From contig MNCI01004101.1 in assembly GCA_015680685.1 (NCBI GenBank), positions 526,277 to 590,276 on the forward strand: a DNA stretch of 64,000 nt, read 5' to 3'. The stretch comes from Gnetum montanum. Its lineage: Eukaryota > Streptophyta > Gnetopsida > Gnetales > Gnetaceae. Below, piece by piece: positions 10,232 to 21,735 of this stretch. The stretch's first letter is position 1; each line of letters opens with the position of its first letter. The position numbers and the translations under genes were made by a program. Under the pieces are notes generated by a model, which saw nothing but the letters and a program-made list of their open reading frames with translations, was not told the origin of the DNA and did no database searches.

Positions 10232-10348
10232 TTAAACTAGCGTTATAGTCCATTAAAACTCTAAATTGGCATCATGGCCCACTAAGGCTTTAAACTAGCA
10301 TCATAGTTCACCAAGATTGCAAACTAGCATCGTGGCCTACTAAGGCCT
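10232..10348 (+). repeat. 29-bp minisatellite, upstream of pol (4 units)
   Basis: Units begin at 10232, 10261, 10290 and ~10320 with a consensus near TTAAACTAGCATCATGGCC, then CACTAAGGCC. The same unit recurs with the same 29-bp period at 14112-14185, downstream of the pol relic. Confidence 0.8.
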
Positions 10349-10909
10349 AAAATTGCCAAAATCATTTTCTTTATTGACCATTTGTAGCCTTATTTCTTAT
10401 GTTTCCCCTAGTTTGACCTTTACATGACCTTTATCAAACTTTATTGCACTTTGTCAAATTGTCCTTACCTCATTAATGATATCAGATGGCCTTGATTGCA
10501 GTATATTTGCATGTGTTTAATGGCATTTTAACATTATTTATTCAATTTTACCCAAGTGTTACTTAATATGCTTTTGGTTAACATGCAAGATCAATGTATG
10601 AGTACCTAGGAGTAAATCAGTTTGCCTTTGTATCTACATGGACCTCACAATGATATTAAATATTACATTAACCTTGATTGCCTAGATCTTGAGCCTGAGA
10701 ATCTCGTAGAACACATAGCCTCAATAGAGAAACCTCTAGAATGACCTAAAAATCTAGTCAAAACCCTTGACTTATAAGCAGGGGACATAACCAAAGACTT
10801 TCTAGTTGAAGTTCTTGTCAAAACATATAGTGTTGAGGAAAAAACCTTTAAATTAAGTTCCTCATTAGAGTCTCAATGTGCTCAAGACATCACCAAGATC
10901 TTACCAAGC
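10349..10909. other. Leader of the gypsy relic; no gene
   Basis: AT-rich sequence between the minisatellite and the first recognisable pol codons. It contains GTTAACATGCAAG near 10578; the minus strand near 59270 has the same word in similar surroundings. No gag or protease domain is visible where they would be expected, so that part of the element appears lost. Confidence 0.45.
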
Positions 10910-13900
10910 AACATTAAGGCATTTTCCTTGTCATATGAAGATATGCTAGGCCTAGACCCACATCTAGTCTAGCACAACATTATACTAGATCCTAGTATTA
11001 GACCAGTTAAGCAAAAGGTGCGCAAGATTATACTTGATTTGGCCTTAGTAGTTCGCAATGAAAACTTAAAGCTCTACCAAGAAGGTTTCATTATGGCTAT
11101 TGATTATGTAGAATGGGTATTCAACATAGTGGTAGTCCATAAGAAAAATGTAATTATTTGTATTTGCATTAATTTTCAAGATCTAAATAAAGTGATTGTC
11201 AAGGATGACTTTCCTTTGCCTAGTATCGATCAACTTATTAATACTATAACCGGACATGTCGTCTTGTCCTTTATAGATGGATTCTCAAGATATAACCAAA
11301 TTAGGATCAACCTAGAGCACCAACTTAGTATGACATTTATGATTTCATTAGGTACCTTTTGTTATACCATAATGCTCTTTTTCCTTAACAATGCGAAAGT
11401 GAGATACTAGAGAGCCATGACCTATATCTTCAATAATGACATGGTAGGTTTGGTTAATGATTGTGTAGATGACATAGCCATGAAGTCTAAGATAGATAAT
11501 GACCATGCTAATGACCTAGATCTTGTACTTAAATTATGCCTCAAATACAAGCTTAGGCTCAATCCTAAGAATTTTCTCTTTAGTGTTAAGACTAGTAAGA
11601 TGTGTAGCTTTGTAGTTTCTAAGGTAGGGATACGCATTGATCCTGATAATGTTAAGGCCATATCCAATTTAGCAGCACCTACCGACCTTAAAGAGCTTTA
11701 GAGAATACAAGGAAAATTATAGTTCATTCATATGTTTATCTCAAGGCTTACATATAAGTTATAGCCCATGCAACACTTGATTAAGAAAGGAGTTCATTAT
11801 GAGTGGATGACTCAATGTCAAGAGGTCTTTGAAACCCTTAAGCAAGTGTTGACACAACTATTGATATTCTATCCTCTATAAGAGGGTAAATCATTTTACA
11901 TTATATTGCTATCTTTGATACATTCATTACCTCTCTACTCTATCAAAAATGTGGTGACACAGCAGAAATGCCTATGTAGTACCTTAGCGATGCTTTAGTT
12001 GTCCACAAGATCTAGTAGATTGAGTGGAGAAGTATTGTCTAGCACTAGTCTTCTCTTTGAAGAAATGAAGATGCTACCTCTTTAGAAGACAAGTCAACAT
12101 AATTTTTATGAACAACATACTCATAGCCATAATGAACAACATCTAGGAAGTAGCTATATAGCCCAATGGAAAACCATAATCATGGAGTTTGACCTCCATT
12201 ATATCTCTCAATCCTTAATAAAAGCTCAAGCTATAGATGTACAATTCACAATTTTACCTGTTAATGACCAAGAAGACATAGACCTTGAGTTTTCTAATGA
12301 ACACATTAACATAGTTAGCTAAGTGTTCAAGGGTTATGAGGTAGTCATGATCTTTGATAGAGCTTAAACCACCCATGGGACTAGTGTTGCTACCATTGTA
12401 ACATTCCTATTTAGTAAGATTCGACTCTTTGCTTATTGTTTTGGATTCTGATGTACCAAAAACATAGAAAAATATGAGGGTTTGATTAGAAGGATGATGC
12501 TAGCTTGTGACCTAGGAATTAGATGCCTAGTCATCAAAGGCAATTTACAACTCATGGTTAACCAAGTAACCAAAGTCTATGCATGTAAAGCTAAGCACTT
12601 ACAACCTTAGGGAAGTAGTTATTATAGCAATTCAAAGATGTAGATGTCCAACACATACGTGGAAATGAAAACACCATAACCGATGCAATTGTAACATTAG
12701 CCCTTAGTATGAAACTAGATGTGTTTATCAGGTTTCCCATCTTAATCCTGGAGTGTGATACTCCCATCATCCAAAACACTGGGAATACCTTTGTAGCCAT
12801 CATTCATACTACTCCTTTCAAGAAGTGGCATGATGATATTAGATTTTACCTTAGCATGATGAATCCTCACAAGGCTTCACTACTACTCAAAAGGATGTCA
12901 TACACAAGCAATCGAAATAGTATGTCATTGTAGGTGATAACACATTATGTTCATGATCCTATGATGGAACACTCCTAAAGTGCTTAGGTAGAACCAAAGC
13001 CATAATAGTCCTATCGAAGGTTCACAAGGGTGTTTATGGAGGACATATAGGATCTAGAGCCATGGTTGCTAATATTAGATGGTTAGGCTACTATTGGCCC
13101 CATATGGAAAATGACTATTAGCAAAATGTTATGCAATGTGACACATGCCAATGATATAGAAACCTAATACATGTATCACAAACTGAGTTACATACAACCC
13201 AAATAACATGGTCCCTCCAATGATGGGGGTTAGATATCATTAGACCTATAATGCTTAAGTCTCTTGTAGGACATAGCTTCATCATCACTGCAATTGAATA
13301 CTTTACCAAGTGGGTTGAGGCTATTCCTCTAAGGAAGAACACATCTGAACAAGTTTTCAAATTTATCTTAGATAACATTGTAGCTTCTTTTGACATATCA
13401 ACGACCATAGTTATAGACAATGGGCCTCAAGTTAGTAGCCAAGAAACCAAGGATTTTTGTCACAACCTAGGTATTAAGCACTCTTTCTCATCACCTTACT
13501 ACCCTCAAGCTAATGGACAAGCATAAGTAAGCAACAAGGCTATCATCAACTTGCTCAAGAAGATGCTCAATAACAACAAGTAAAAATGGCATGATTAGCT
13601 CGTTTATGCACTATGGGCATACAAAAAAACCTATCACACAATGACTAGCATGATCTTTTATAGCCTAGTTTATAATTTTGAACTTGTTTTACCTCTTGAA
13701 TTTCAAGTGCCATAGCTTCGATTAGCCTTGACCAACTTCATCAATGATGAGTAGAATAAGGAGTTGTGGATGGTTTCCTTGAATTCAATGGAGTAGCATA
13801 TGTATGCTCTTAATCACATCAAGAACTATCAAGAAAGGTATAAGCAATAGTATCACCATGACTTGATCATGTGCAAGATCAAGGAGAAGGACCTAGTCAT

Positions 13901-14062
13901 CAAGGTCGTTTGTGAGCATATAGAAAAATTCTTAGCTAACTAGAAAGGATCCTTCCTTATCACTAGAGCCTACAAGAATGTAGCATTTAGAATAGTTGAC
14001 ATAGATTAAAATGAGTTGAAAAATCTAGTCAACCATTCCTATTTAAATCCATACTACATGTA
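10910..14062 (+). pseudogene. pol: Ty3/gypsy pol relic: RT, RNase H, integrase
   Basis: Decayed but ordered. The pre-RT segment (10919-10965) reads SYEDMLGLDP. RT spans ~10980-11700, with DFPLPSID and DGFSRYNQI, and a catalytic box CVDD (11462-11473) where YVDD is usual. An LKEL-type linker leads into RNase H (~11820-12700). The integrase zinc finger keeps His (13023, 13044) and Cys (13137, 13146) codons. The DDE core keeps Asp at 13233-13235 and 13416-13418, but the catalytic Glu position is TAA (13524-13526). The integrase tail ends near 14062. RT-RNase H uses one frame and integrase another. Stops I read in the RT-RNase H frame were mostly TAG. The motif style resembles conifer gypsy families. 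It cannot encode a working polyprotein. Confidence 0.9.
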
Positions 14063-14111
14063 GCCAATGATCATTAACAAGTGAGCGTACTTTCAATGGT
14101 CTATTATGACC

Positions 14112-14185
14112 TTAAACTAGTAACATGACCTACCAAATCATTAAACTAGTACCATGGCTCACCACAACCTTAAACTAGCAACTTT
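14112..14185 (+). repeat. 29-bp minisatellite, downstream of pol (3 units)
   Basis: Units start at 14112, 14141 and 14170, period exactly 29, each beginning TTAAACTAG. Same unit as 10232-10348. The repeat therefore flanks the pol region on both sides. Confidence 0.8.
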
Positions 14186-14654
14186 GATGATATGGATATC
14201 TTGATTCTCATGTGAATTATATGCATTGTAGCATTATAACATGTAGTGGTGTTTTGTATTCTTTGTCAGTGTCTCTTATGAAAATCCTCTAGACACCAAC
14301 AAATATGGGCCACTAAACACAACAAAAATTTGCATGTTATAGCCAAGATTCATCATGTAGCTTTTACCCCATGCAAACTGAGGTAAAACATCATTGTAAA
14401 TATGAATAATGTAATCCACAATGGACAACTTCACATACTTTATATGTTTAAGGTTGAAAAATTCCTCATAAGTGGTTAAAGCCTCATTCCCCAAGTGAAA
14501 AAAGTTACCTAGTATCTATGTTTGGGTTTGGGGGGTTGAAAATGCATTTTGGAATGCCAAAAAAGGTAATTTAATGGGTTTTATGGGTAGTATACATTTT
14601 TTACGCTTGAAGCATATGGAAGGGGTTAATTCTCATCTACCCCAAGCGTGCAAG
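14186..14654. other. 3' untranslated part of the gypsy relic
   Basis: No gene recognised. A minus-strand frame (14276-14494) has no known motif and is probably chance. The stretch lies between the downstream minisatellite and the polypurine tract, as expected for the 3' untranslated internal region. Confidence 0.4.
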
Positions 14655-14672
14655 GGTAGGGAGGGGGGGGGN
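14655..14672 (+). promoter_or_regulatory. Probable polypurine tract (G-rich)
   Basis: GGGTAGGGAGGGGGGGGG followed by an ambiguous base and TTGGAAAC. A long purine run downstream of pol is the expected plus-strand primer next to a 3' LTR. The n reflects difficulty calling the homopolymer. Confidence 0.55.
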
Positions 14673-15620
14673 TTGGAAACTTTCCTTCTTCAACATGGAC
14701 TTGATATGCATAGCCTGAAAACATTTCCTATTTAGCATGGAAGTTTCCCCCTAGTGTGGAGTCTCCACCCCTAGCATGGAAAATTACATTCCCCTACATG
14801 AAAGTCATAAAAAAAATTTCATTACCTCATGCACTTGAATATTAACTAGCCGCTTCAGGAAGCATGGTGGAGGGCTCAGTGTAGAAGATTCATCTCCAAT
14901 GTGGAAGTTGTGCCCTGTTTTACTATTTATAGTAAATATAATGGCCATGGGGGAAAACATTTACTATGTATAGTAACCTCGAAAATTTGGGCACCCATCT
15001 CATTTTAATTTGATAGCCAATTTGTAGCCATTTTACCATCAATTTGTAGCTAATTTGTATCCATTTGTGCAGCTAAATCATAGCCATTTTATAGCTCCAT
15101 TCATGGCCTAAAGAACCTATAAAAACTAGCCTTCAACACCATTTGTAGGTTCCAAAAATTTTGAGCAAGTTTAGCATTATCAAGAAACTCTTGTCATACA
15201 CACAACATTGCTCATAATACCATAGTTGGCACATTTTTAGGCACTCAAGAGCTCTTGAAAGTTCTGATACTTGCATTCTCTTGAACCCTAACATGGAAGA
15301 ATTATAGCATTGAGATTATGAATTTTGGGTGTTAACACTACACTTTGGGATTCCAAAATCCCAATGTGAAGCAATCTAGCATCAAAATTATCCACTTTTC
15401 GCACCCCCTAGTAGTGACTAAACTTGTAGATCTATGGTTGTAGCAATTGAGAAAGGTTCCATATCATCAGGAATCACTTAGCAACTGAATCATGGAGTAG
15501 GTCACATTGGCTTCAATGGGCTTTGAACTATTGCCCCTATCTACTAATCTAGGAACCATTTGGACACATTTCTCTAATTTACTCTTTATTCCTTCTCAAT
15601 AAAGTTTTAAGTTTTCAGAT
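14673..15620 (+). repeat. Candidate 3' LTR of the plus-strand gypsy relic
   Basis: Starts next to the polypurine tract (TGGAAAC if n is T). It carries words related to the 8.2-9.9 kb array (for example CCCCTAGCATGGAA near 14757) and several TAGCCAATTTGTAGCC-like repeats (15010-15110). An AATAAAG polyadenylation-like signal lies near 15598. The homology to a 5' copy is patchy, so boundaries are approximate. Confidence 0.4.
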
Positions 15621-16165
15621 TTTTGTTTAGAAATAAATTTATTTTTTGTGCATTATTTGGATCTATTTGTATTTCCATGTTATGCATTTCATAAGTCTAT
15701 GATTGATCTACTAAATCAGCCAAGGTACCTCGAATTCCATTTTTCTTGCATAGACCTTGGGGATTTGGTGTTGGGGAATTGCTGCAACGAGGATCCTTGG
15801 TTTTTTTTCTAGTGACTGAGCTTCTTAGTAGCAACAATTGTGATGTGCTAGTCATAGGTTCAGTCCTAAATGGTATGCTAATATGACATTACTACATTCT
15901 TCTATTATACTTCTAATGTATTAAGTTGCCTATATGTCTTGAGGTATACTTATACTCAAAAAAATTTAGTAAAAAAAACATCATAGAAAATTATTATTAA
16001 TTTAGATGGTTTTCAAATGATTTTACGTAGTAAAAATTTATTATGAAAGTTTTTCCTTTAGTGAATACATATCAAATCTTTGCAGTAAGCATCTTTAAGA
16101 TGTTTCTTTTATTGTTAATTCTTTTTAAAACTCTTGAGTATGATACAAGACAACTTCTTATGAGG
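15621..16165. other. No gene recognised
   Basis: AT-rich spacer between the gypsy LTR remnant and the LINE. No open frame or repeat that I can place. Confidence 0.4.
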
Positions 16166-17000
16166 ACGATAGTTCCATTAATAGGGTGAGAGACTTTTTA
16201 TCTAATGTTAGTTCTTTTATGGGATGTTTAAGGTCTTACTAAAATACATTAGACAAAAGTTAATGGTGATTTTTAAATTTTGTTCTTCTTCAAGAAATTA
16301 AAATTTTTAATTAATATATAGTCATAATTGGTCAAATAGGTTTTTAAAATTCTTTTGTGTTATTTCCAATCATAATATGGGTTAATATGATGCAAATCTT
16401 ATTATCAATCATTTCTTGTAAATTTAACTTTCAAGGAAAAATAACTCTACAATTAGTATAGTTCTTCAAGTCTTGTTAGGTACTTTTAATATTTGAAATA
16501 TTAATACTTATAGAATTATAAAAAGAGAATTATTCTATAATAGTCTCTTATTTAAGGTTTTTGAAACATTCCTTGTCTTTTTTTCATAACTTTAATATGT
16601 TGAAAAATTCTTATGGTAAAATTTATGGAATTCCTATTCAACTTTTAAGTCATGAGGTGTTTGATTAGTATGATATTGATGAATATTTTTATTTATCTAA
16701 TGTTGTTGATTTTTATGTTTATTGTGATGAGTACTTTACATGGAAAAACATCAAAGAGGATAGCAACCAAATCTTTAAAAGACTTGATCAATTCTATTTT
16801 ATCAACTAAGCTTCTTTATTTTTTAATGAAAAGGTTAAATTTAGCAAATATGCAATACTATCATACCATTTTCCTAATTTCCTTAATTTGTAATTTGGTT
16901 TTAAATCAAAAGGTTAACATTAAGAGCATTTTCATATAAATGCATCTATTTTTCATTCTCCATTTATAAAAACATTTTAAGATCTCTTTGGAATACTGAA
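16166..17000 (+). pseudogene. L1-type LINE, endonuclease domain relic
   Basis: Fragments of an apurinic-type endonuclease of the L1 class on the plus strand. An ILFF...LK segment near 16275 fits the ILFLQETK motif. At 16734-16850 the pattern YFTWKN...KRLDQFY fits the C-terminal TW(S/T)N...RIDRFLV block. Frames are broken repeatedly. In a working element this enzyme nicks target DNA before reverse transcription. It is read together with the RT relic at 18290-19165, ~1.3 kb downstream in the same direction. Confidence 0.65.
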
Positions 17001-18289
17001 AAGAGATCGCTTTGTAATTTTGGTTAGATTAAATATTGATCACAAGCATAAAATGTATTACAAATTTTACTGATTGGTTGGATAATTAATTTATTAAGAG
17101 AGAAAGGAAGTTTGAAAATAATTTATGATGATATTTAATAGATTATCATTATTCTTCAAGATGATTTGTATAATATTAATCTTTAGTAGTAACTTGCTTA
17201 GGTTTACCCTATTAAAGAAAAGCGATATGCTTAATGTAAAAAGTGCTTTCATTAATGTTAACAAGTTAGCATTATTATCAATATCAATGTACATTACTTA
17301 TACCCAATGTACTAGTATGGTAGTGTACATTATAATACTAATATACTTCATTAGTGATTGATTAGTAAGAGGTATGATTACTATAATTATAAAATGGTTT
17401 TCATAAAAATTTTATCAAGATATCAATACACACATTCTTAGGGTGTGTCTACACAGATAATACCCATTAGCTGTTCTTTCATGGTTATATTCTTTAGTTT
17501 TTTATACTAAATATTGGTGCATATTTAGATATCTCTATATTTGTATTCTTTAATTCTTATTTAATCTTTTTACTATAGACATGTGATGATAGCATGATTT
17601 ATATGTTGTGATATCTTAGCTATCTTAATTAATATGAGTTTCTAAATGTATATTAGGGTGTTGATTATTATCAAATATACTTTTTTTGTCCAAGCGGCCA
17701 ACCCATCAACCGTTTCCAAGAGAGTCCTGCTTAATGATTGGAAAATATTTTTATCATTTTAATAATGGTGGGAAGTAATTGTTGTTATTGATTTTTCCCT
17801 CATTGTAATAGCTAAGGAGGAGCTTTATCGTAAGAGGCGAACTACTTTTCTACTAATGCTTTATCCTAGAAATAATTAATTAGTCTCATAATGTTGGATG
17901 AAGAGATGAATTTTTTCATAAAAATTATCATTACAAAATGTACACTAGTTTTGATTTTTGGTTTCAATGAGAAAATTAATTCTCAATTAATCAATTTGAT
18001 ATTTTATTAGTATGGAAAATGTAAAATATTAATATAGAAAATGTAAAAAATAATAGACATATATATCATAAAAATGTACCTAAACTAATTTATTATTATT
18101 CATAATCATGCTTTGTATAGTTTTTCATGCTTATGGTTTACATGGTTATTGAGTCTTTAAATATTATTTTTGAAGAACTTCACTTTTCATATCATATGGA
18201 TCTCAATTCCTAATAATTAAAAGTTAAATTTTCTAGTTGAAAGAAGAGGGAGAAACATAAGAGAAATTCTATAAATTTTGGAAAGGTAA
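17001..18289 (+). other. Interior of the LINE relic, unrecognisable
   Basis: Very AT-rich, with stops in all frames. Its place between the endonuclease and RT domains makes it the decayed inter-domain region of the same LINE, possibly with later insertions that I cannot delimit. Confidence 0.35.
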
Positions 18290-19165
18290 ATCTTCCTATT
18301 ATTGATTCTCTAAAAATTGATGGTCATATTACTTCTTATTCTCTTATTATTAATGATATTCTTGTGAGACATTTCATCATCTATTTTCCTTGGAAGGTTT
18401 TGATCATGAGGATTTATTTTTGATTCATATTAATTATCAAAAATTATTCTTGATTATCATTATAACCTCCTTGATTAAGTTGTCCTTCTTGATGAAATGG
18501 AAGAAGTAGTTTTTAGATTGACCAATGATAACACTCTAGTTTCTAATAGAATTTCCATTAATTTTTTCTAAATTCATAAGGATGTTGTTAATATGGATTT
18601 TGTTATGTTTTTATTAAATCCATTAAGTAGCATTAACTTGGTTAAGATCTAAATATAAAAGTTATCAAAATTATTTCTAAAGAAGATATCCCGACTTGGT
18701 AATTGATGTTTTATTACTCTGTTGAATTCACCTAATAAAATTTAGGTTAAATATATTACTTAAAAGTTAAAATAAAATATTTCTAAAATAATAACTATAA
18801 TGTAAAATAAATTTGTGTAAGGTAGATATATTTTGGATATTTTTGTTGCTACTTGGAAGGGTGTGCAATGGGCAGAAGATTATGATCAAGATATTTCAGT
18901 TTTTAAGATTGATTATGCTCAAGCATATGATAGGATTGAATGGAATTTTATTGTTTTTTTTCCTCATAAATATTATTTTAGAGATAAATATATTATAACG
19001 GTTAAGACTTTTTTAACTAAATCTAATGTACTAATAGCTACTAATGTTGGCATTACTAACAATTTTAAACATGAGCGTTCATTTAGGCAAGGTTACCTTC
19101 TTACATCCTATCTCTTAATTGTTACTATAGATTTTTTATGTCATGCTATTCAAAAGGATCAATAA
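18290..19165 (+). pseudogene. L1-type LINE reverse transcriptase relic
   Basis: Motifs follow L1 RT order. A decayed PISLCN...YKI block lies near 18705-18760. A GRYILD-type motif continues to WKGVQWAED (18815-18880). The catalytic-region motif DYAQAYDRIEWNFI (18907-18950) is followed by a block ending in RSFRQGYLLTSYL (19073-19113), equivalent to RSIRQGCPLSPYL. The open frame 18833-19165 covers the best part. The downstream FADD box was not found, so the element is truncated or decayed beyond ~19170. Confidence 0.8.
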
Positions 19166-19519
19166 TTTAATTTTCTTCAAGGAATCTTTATTAATAATAA
19201 CATTTTCATATTATGAAAGTAAACATAATACTTAATTATGTTTGAAGACCCATAGGATCTATTGAAAAAATATTACATTTTCATGAAAAAAAAGAGAGTC
19301 TACAAATTGACCAATGTGGGTAATATAAATAGATCATAAATTTTTTGTTGAGATATTAAAACATTGTTTAAATGAATAGAAGAGAAATACATGAAACTCA
19401 TCTTTAATGGTTAATGACGTGTATAACCTATAGCTATGTTCTTTTCAAGGGAGTTAAATGGATTTTTCATTTTTAATTCTAAGATGGTGTGAATTTGAGT
19501 TAAGCTTACTAATGGCACT

Positions 19520-20089
19520 TGCAACATCCCCATTTCCAAATGATGTTGCTGCATAATGAAGATGGTGCCTCTTCATAACAAGTGTTATCATTATCATAAC
19601 AAGACCCAAAAGGGCAGTTGTAATTGAGACCCAAAATAATGTATTGTAATAATGGACATGTCTCTTCAGGTAACCTTTGGGGGTTTGACCTTAGGAATTT
19701 ATACCCAAGCATTAGAGGTTTTGCTAGCATGGAATTTTAGAGTTAATAAAGGAAAGTAATGGGTGTTATGTGAAGTAGAATGAAAAGAGGACTAGCCATT
19801 CCTTTTGGTTGGGAATAGGCCTAACCATGGTGGTAGTGCTATATTTCCTATATAAGATCAATGTCAATGCAAGAAAACCCCAAGGAACACTACAAGGGAT
19901 GATACAAATACACCATTTCAAATCAATAAAGCATTCTTTTCTCTTTCCTTTTGTATTTTCCCTATTTTTTTCTCTACGCTTAATGTCAAACGTTGCATAA
20001 TTTGATAGTTGCTATGTTATCTTTTCATACATAATGTCTAATGTAGCATATATTTGATGTTTGAAATGAAATCTAAGAATGAGATGCCA
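19520..20089 (+). repeat. Element A copy 1, 5' LTR
   Basis: Begins TGCAACATCCCCATTTCC and ends AATGAGATGCCA. It aligns end to end with 23385-23955 and, reversed, with 62253-62825. Shared landmarks are CTTCATAACAAGTGTTATCA, GGACATGTC, TAGGCCTAACCATGG and AAAACCCCAAGGAACACT. A TTTATACC box near 19697 and AATAAA at 19925-19930 are candidate TATA and polyadenylation signals. Confidence 0.85.
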
Positions 20090-20090
20090 C

Positions 20091-20103
20091 ATTAGTACTA
20101 GAG
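20091..20103 (+). promoter_or_regulatory. Decayed primer-binding site (tRNA-iMet type)
   Basis: ATTAGTACTAGAG right after the LTR aligns with the better-preserved site of copy 2 (TTGGTATCAGTGC), itself one change from the canonical TGGTATCAGAGC. Weak alone, supported by position and by the collinear second copy. Confidence 0.55.
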
Positions 20104-21510
20104 AAAACCATGACCCAATGGCCAATCAAAATCATGGGTTGACTACAACTTGATGATAAACCATGGAAGCGAAGATCCAGGGAAAGCCATGAACCATCAC
20201 TAGATGTGTCATATGTTGAGATGATATATATATCTACAAACAAACCATGAAGTGTATCATGTCCAACATGAACTTGGCCAACCAAGATTTATTCAAGGAT
20301 ATCAAGGATTAGGGGATCTAACTATGCCTCTTTCCAAAGTAAATCACCTATAAGAACATTACTAAAACACCAATCTTAGTAACTCTTACCCATCTTATAT
20401 TATTATTAGAATGTAATGGATTTAGGTCATCATTAAGTTCCTTATAGAATATTAGTAATCATGACTTGAGTTGATGTACTCTTTTTTGGAAATTAGTATC
20501 TCTAAAATACCTAGCCTCTATAAGTTGGTGTTCCCTATCCTTAACAATTGTAAAGATACTAGTAAGTTTAAAAAAGCCAACCTAGTAATAAATATTCATT
20601 CATGCTCCCTCAATTAATAAAAGTTATTATCATGGGACCCATAGGGAAAACTAGTACTCATTGATAATATTGAGGTATCTTGCTTCTCCCTACTACCTAG
20701 GATCAAAGCTTAATGGAGATATTAGGCTTACAACATACTTATTAATTTATAAGGTTAAAGTATTATCTCCATGTCCAAAGATTGATATATCTATAAGCAA
20801 CTTGGAATCATTTACAAGTGATAATGTCACCTATACATTAACCTAGTAATACTATTTTAGTAGAATAATCTATTTTGGACTCTTCAAAATCTTAAAAAAC
20901 CAACTTGATTTTTGGACCTTGAAACCATGTTCTAGGCATAGTACTTTTCGAGATCATTCCAATAGTACCAATTTTGTTGAAATCTGACATATGGTTTGAG
21001 AGATACAATGTTTCTTGAGTTGTGTATAATTATTAAAGTTAAAGTATTTCTTAAATTTGAAATTTAAATTTACATAAAAAATGAAAGAGGGAGGTTGTCG
21101 ATTCAAAACCAACCCCTAATTTGGAAAAATTTTTATTAATGTTTTATAATAATAATAATATATATTTTTTACGATTGTGGCCATAATCCTAATAGCTAGA
21201 TTTCATAGTTAGCTTGGTGGCATCACTAGGATGACTACATTATTGTTGTTGGTTTAATGAAAACACAAGGCCTACCACAAGGCCTGGTTGCAATTTGGAA
21301 CAATAGTAACATGGAACTAAGCATGAGGCATGTACAATCCACACTACTATCATACTAAGTGTTGCATTATTGTCATCCACCCTTTATCATGTTGTTCATC
21401 CTCCACTATGTCATGCCATTACCCTTTGCTATTGTCACCCTTGCCACGTTCTACATTGTCACTAGACCTAGCATTGTTGTATTTTAGCATTGAGAATTGT
21501 TGCTCCCTTT
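20104..21510 (+). other. Element A interior, upstream part
   Basis: The first ~300 bp (AACCATGA... through AACCAAGATTTATTCAAGG) match the equivalent part of copy 2 (62236 downward). Small frames occur on both strands but no protein motif is recognisable. The stretch near 21370-21450 is collinear with copy 2 around 61640-61700. Confidence 0.55.
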
Positions 21511-21735
21511 GGTGCACCATGGACACTGCTGGTGCTAGGAGTCATCACCTCTTTTAGTGCACCACAAACATCACTAGTGCTAAGAATCATGACCTCCTAT
21601 GGCACCCCACAAATACTATTGGTGCTAAGAATCTTCATCCCCTTAGGTGCACCATTGACACTACTAATTTCAAGAATCATTGCCCCCTCCAATGCATGGT
21701 TGATATTTCTAGTGCTAGAAATTGTCACCTCCTCC
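21511..21735 (+). repeat. 45-bp minisatellite (5 units) inside element A
   Basis: Five units of exactly 45 bp, beginning GGTGCACCATGG and variants such as GGCACCCCACAA. The period is a multiple of 3, so a frame stays open through it (21490-21789) and would encode a 15-residue repeat of the GAPWTLLVLGVITSF type. I treat that ORF as a by-product of the repeat, not a gene. Confidence 0.9.
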
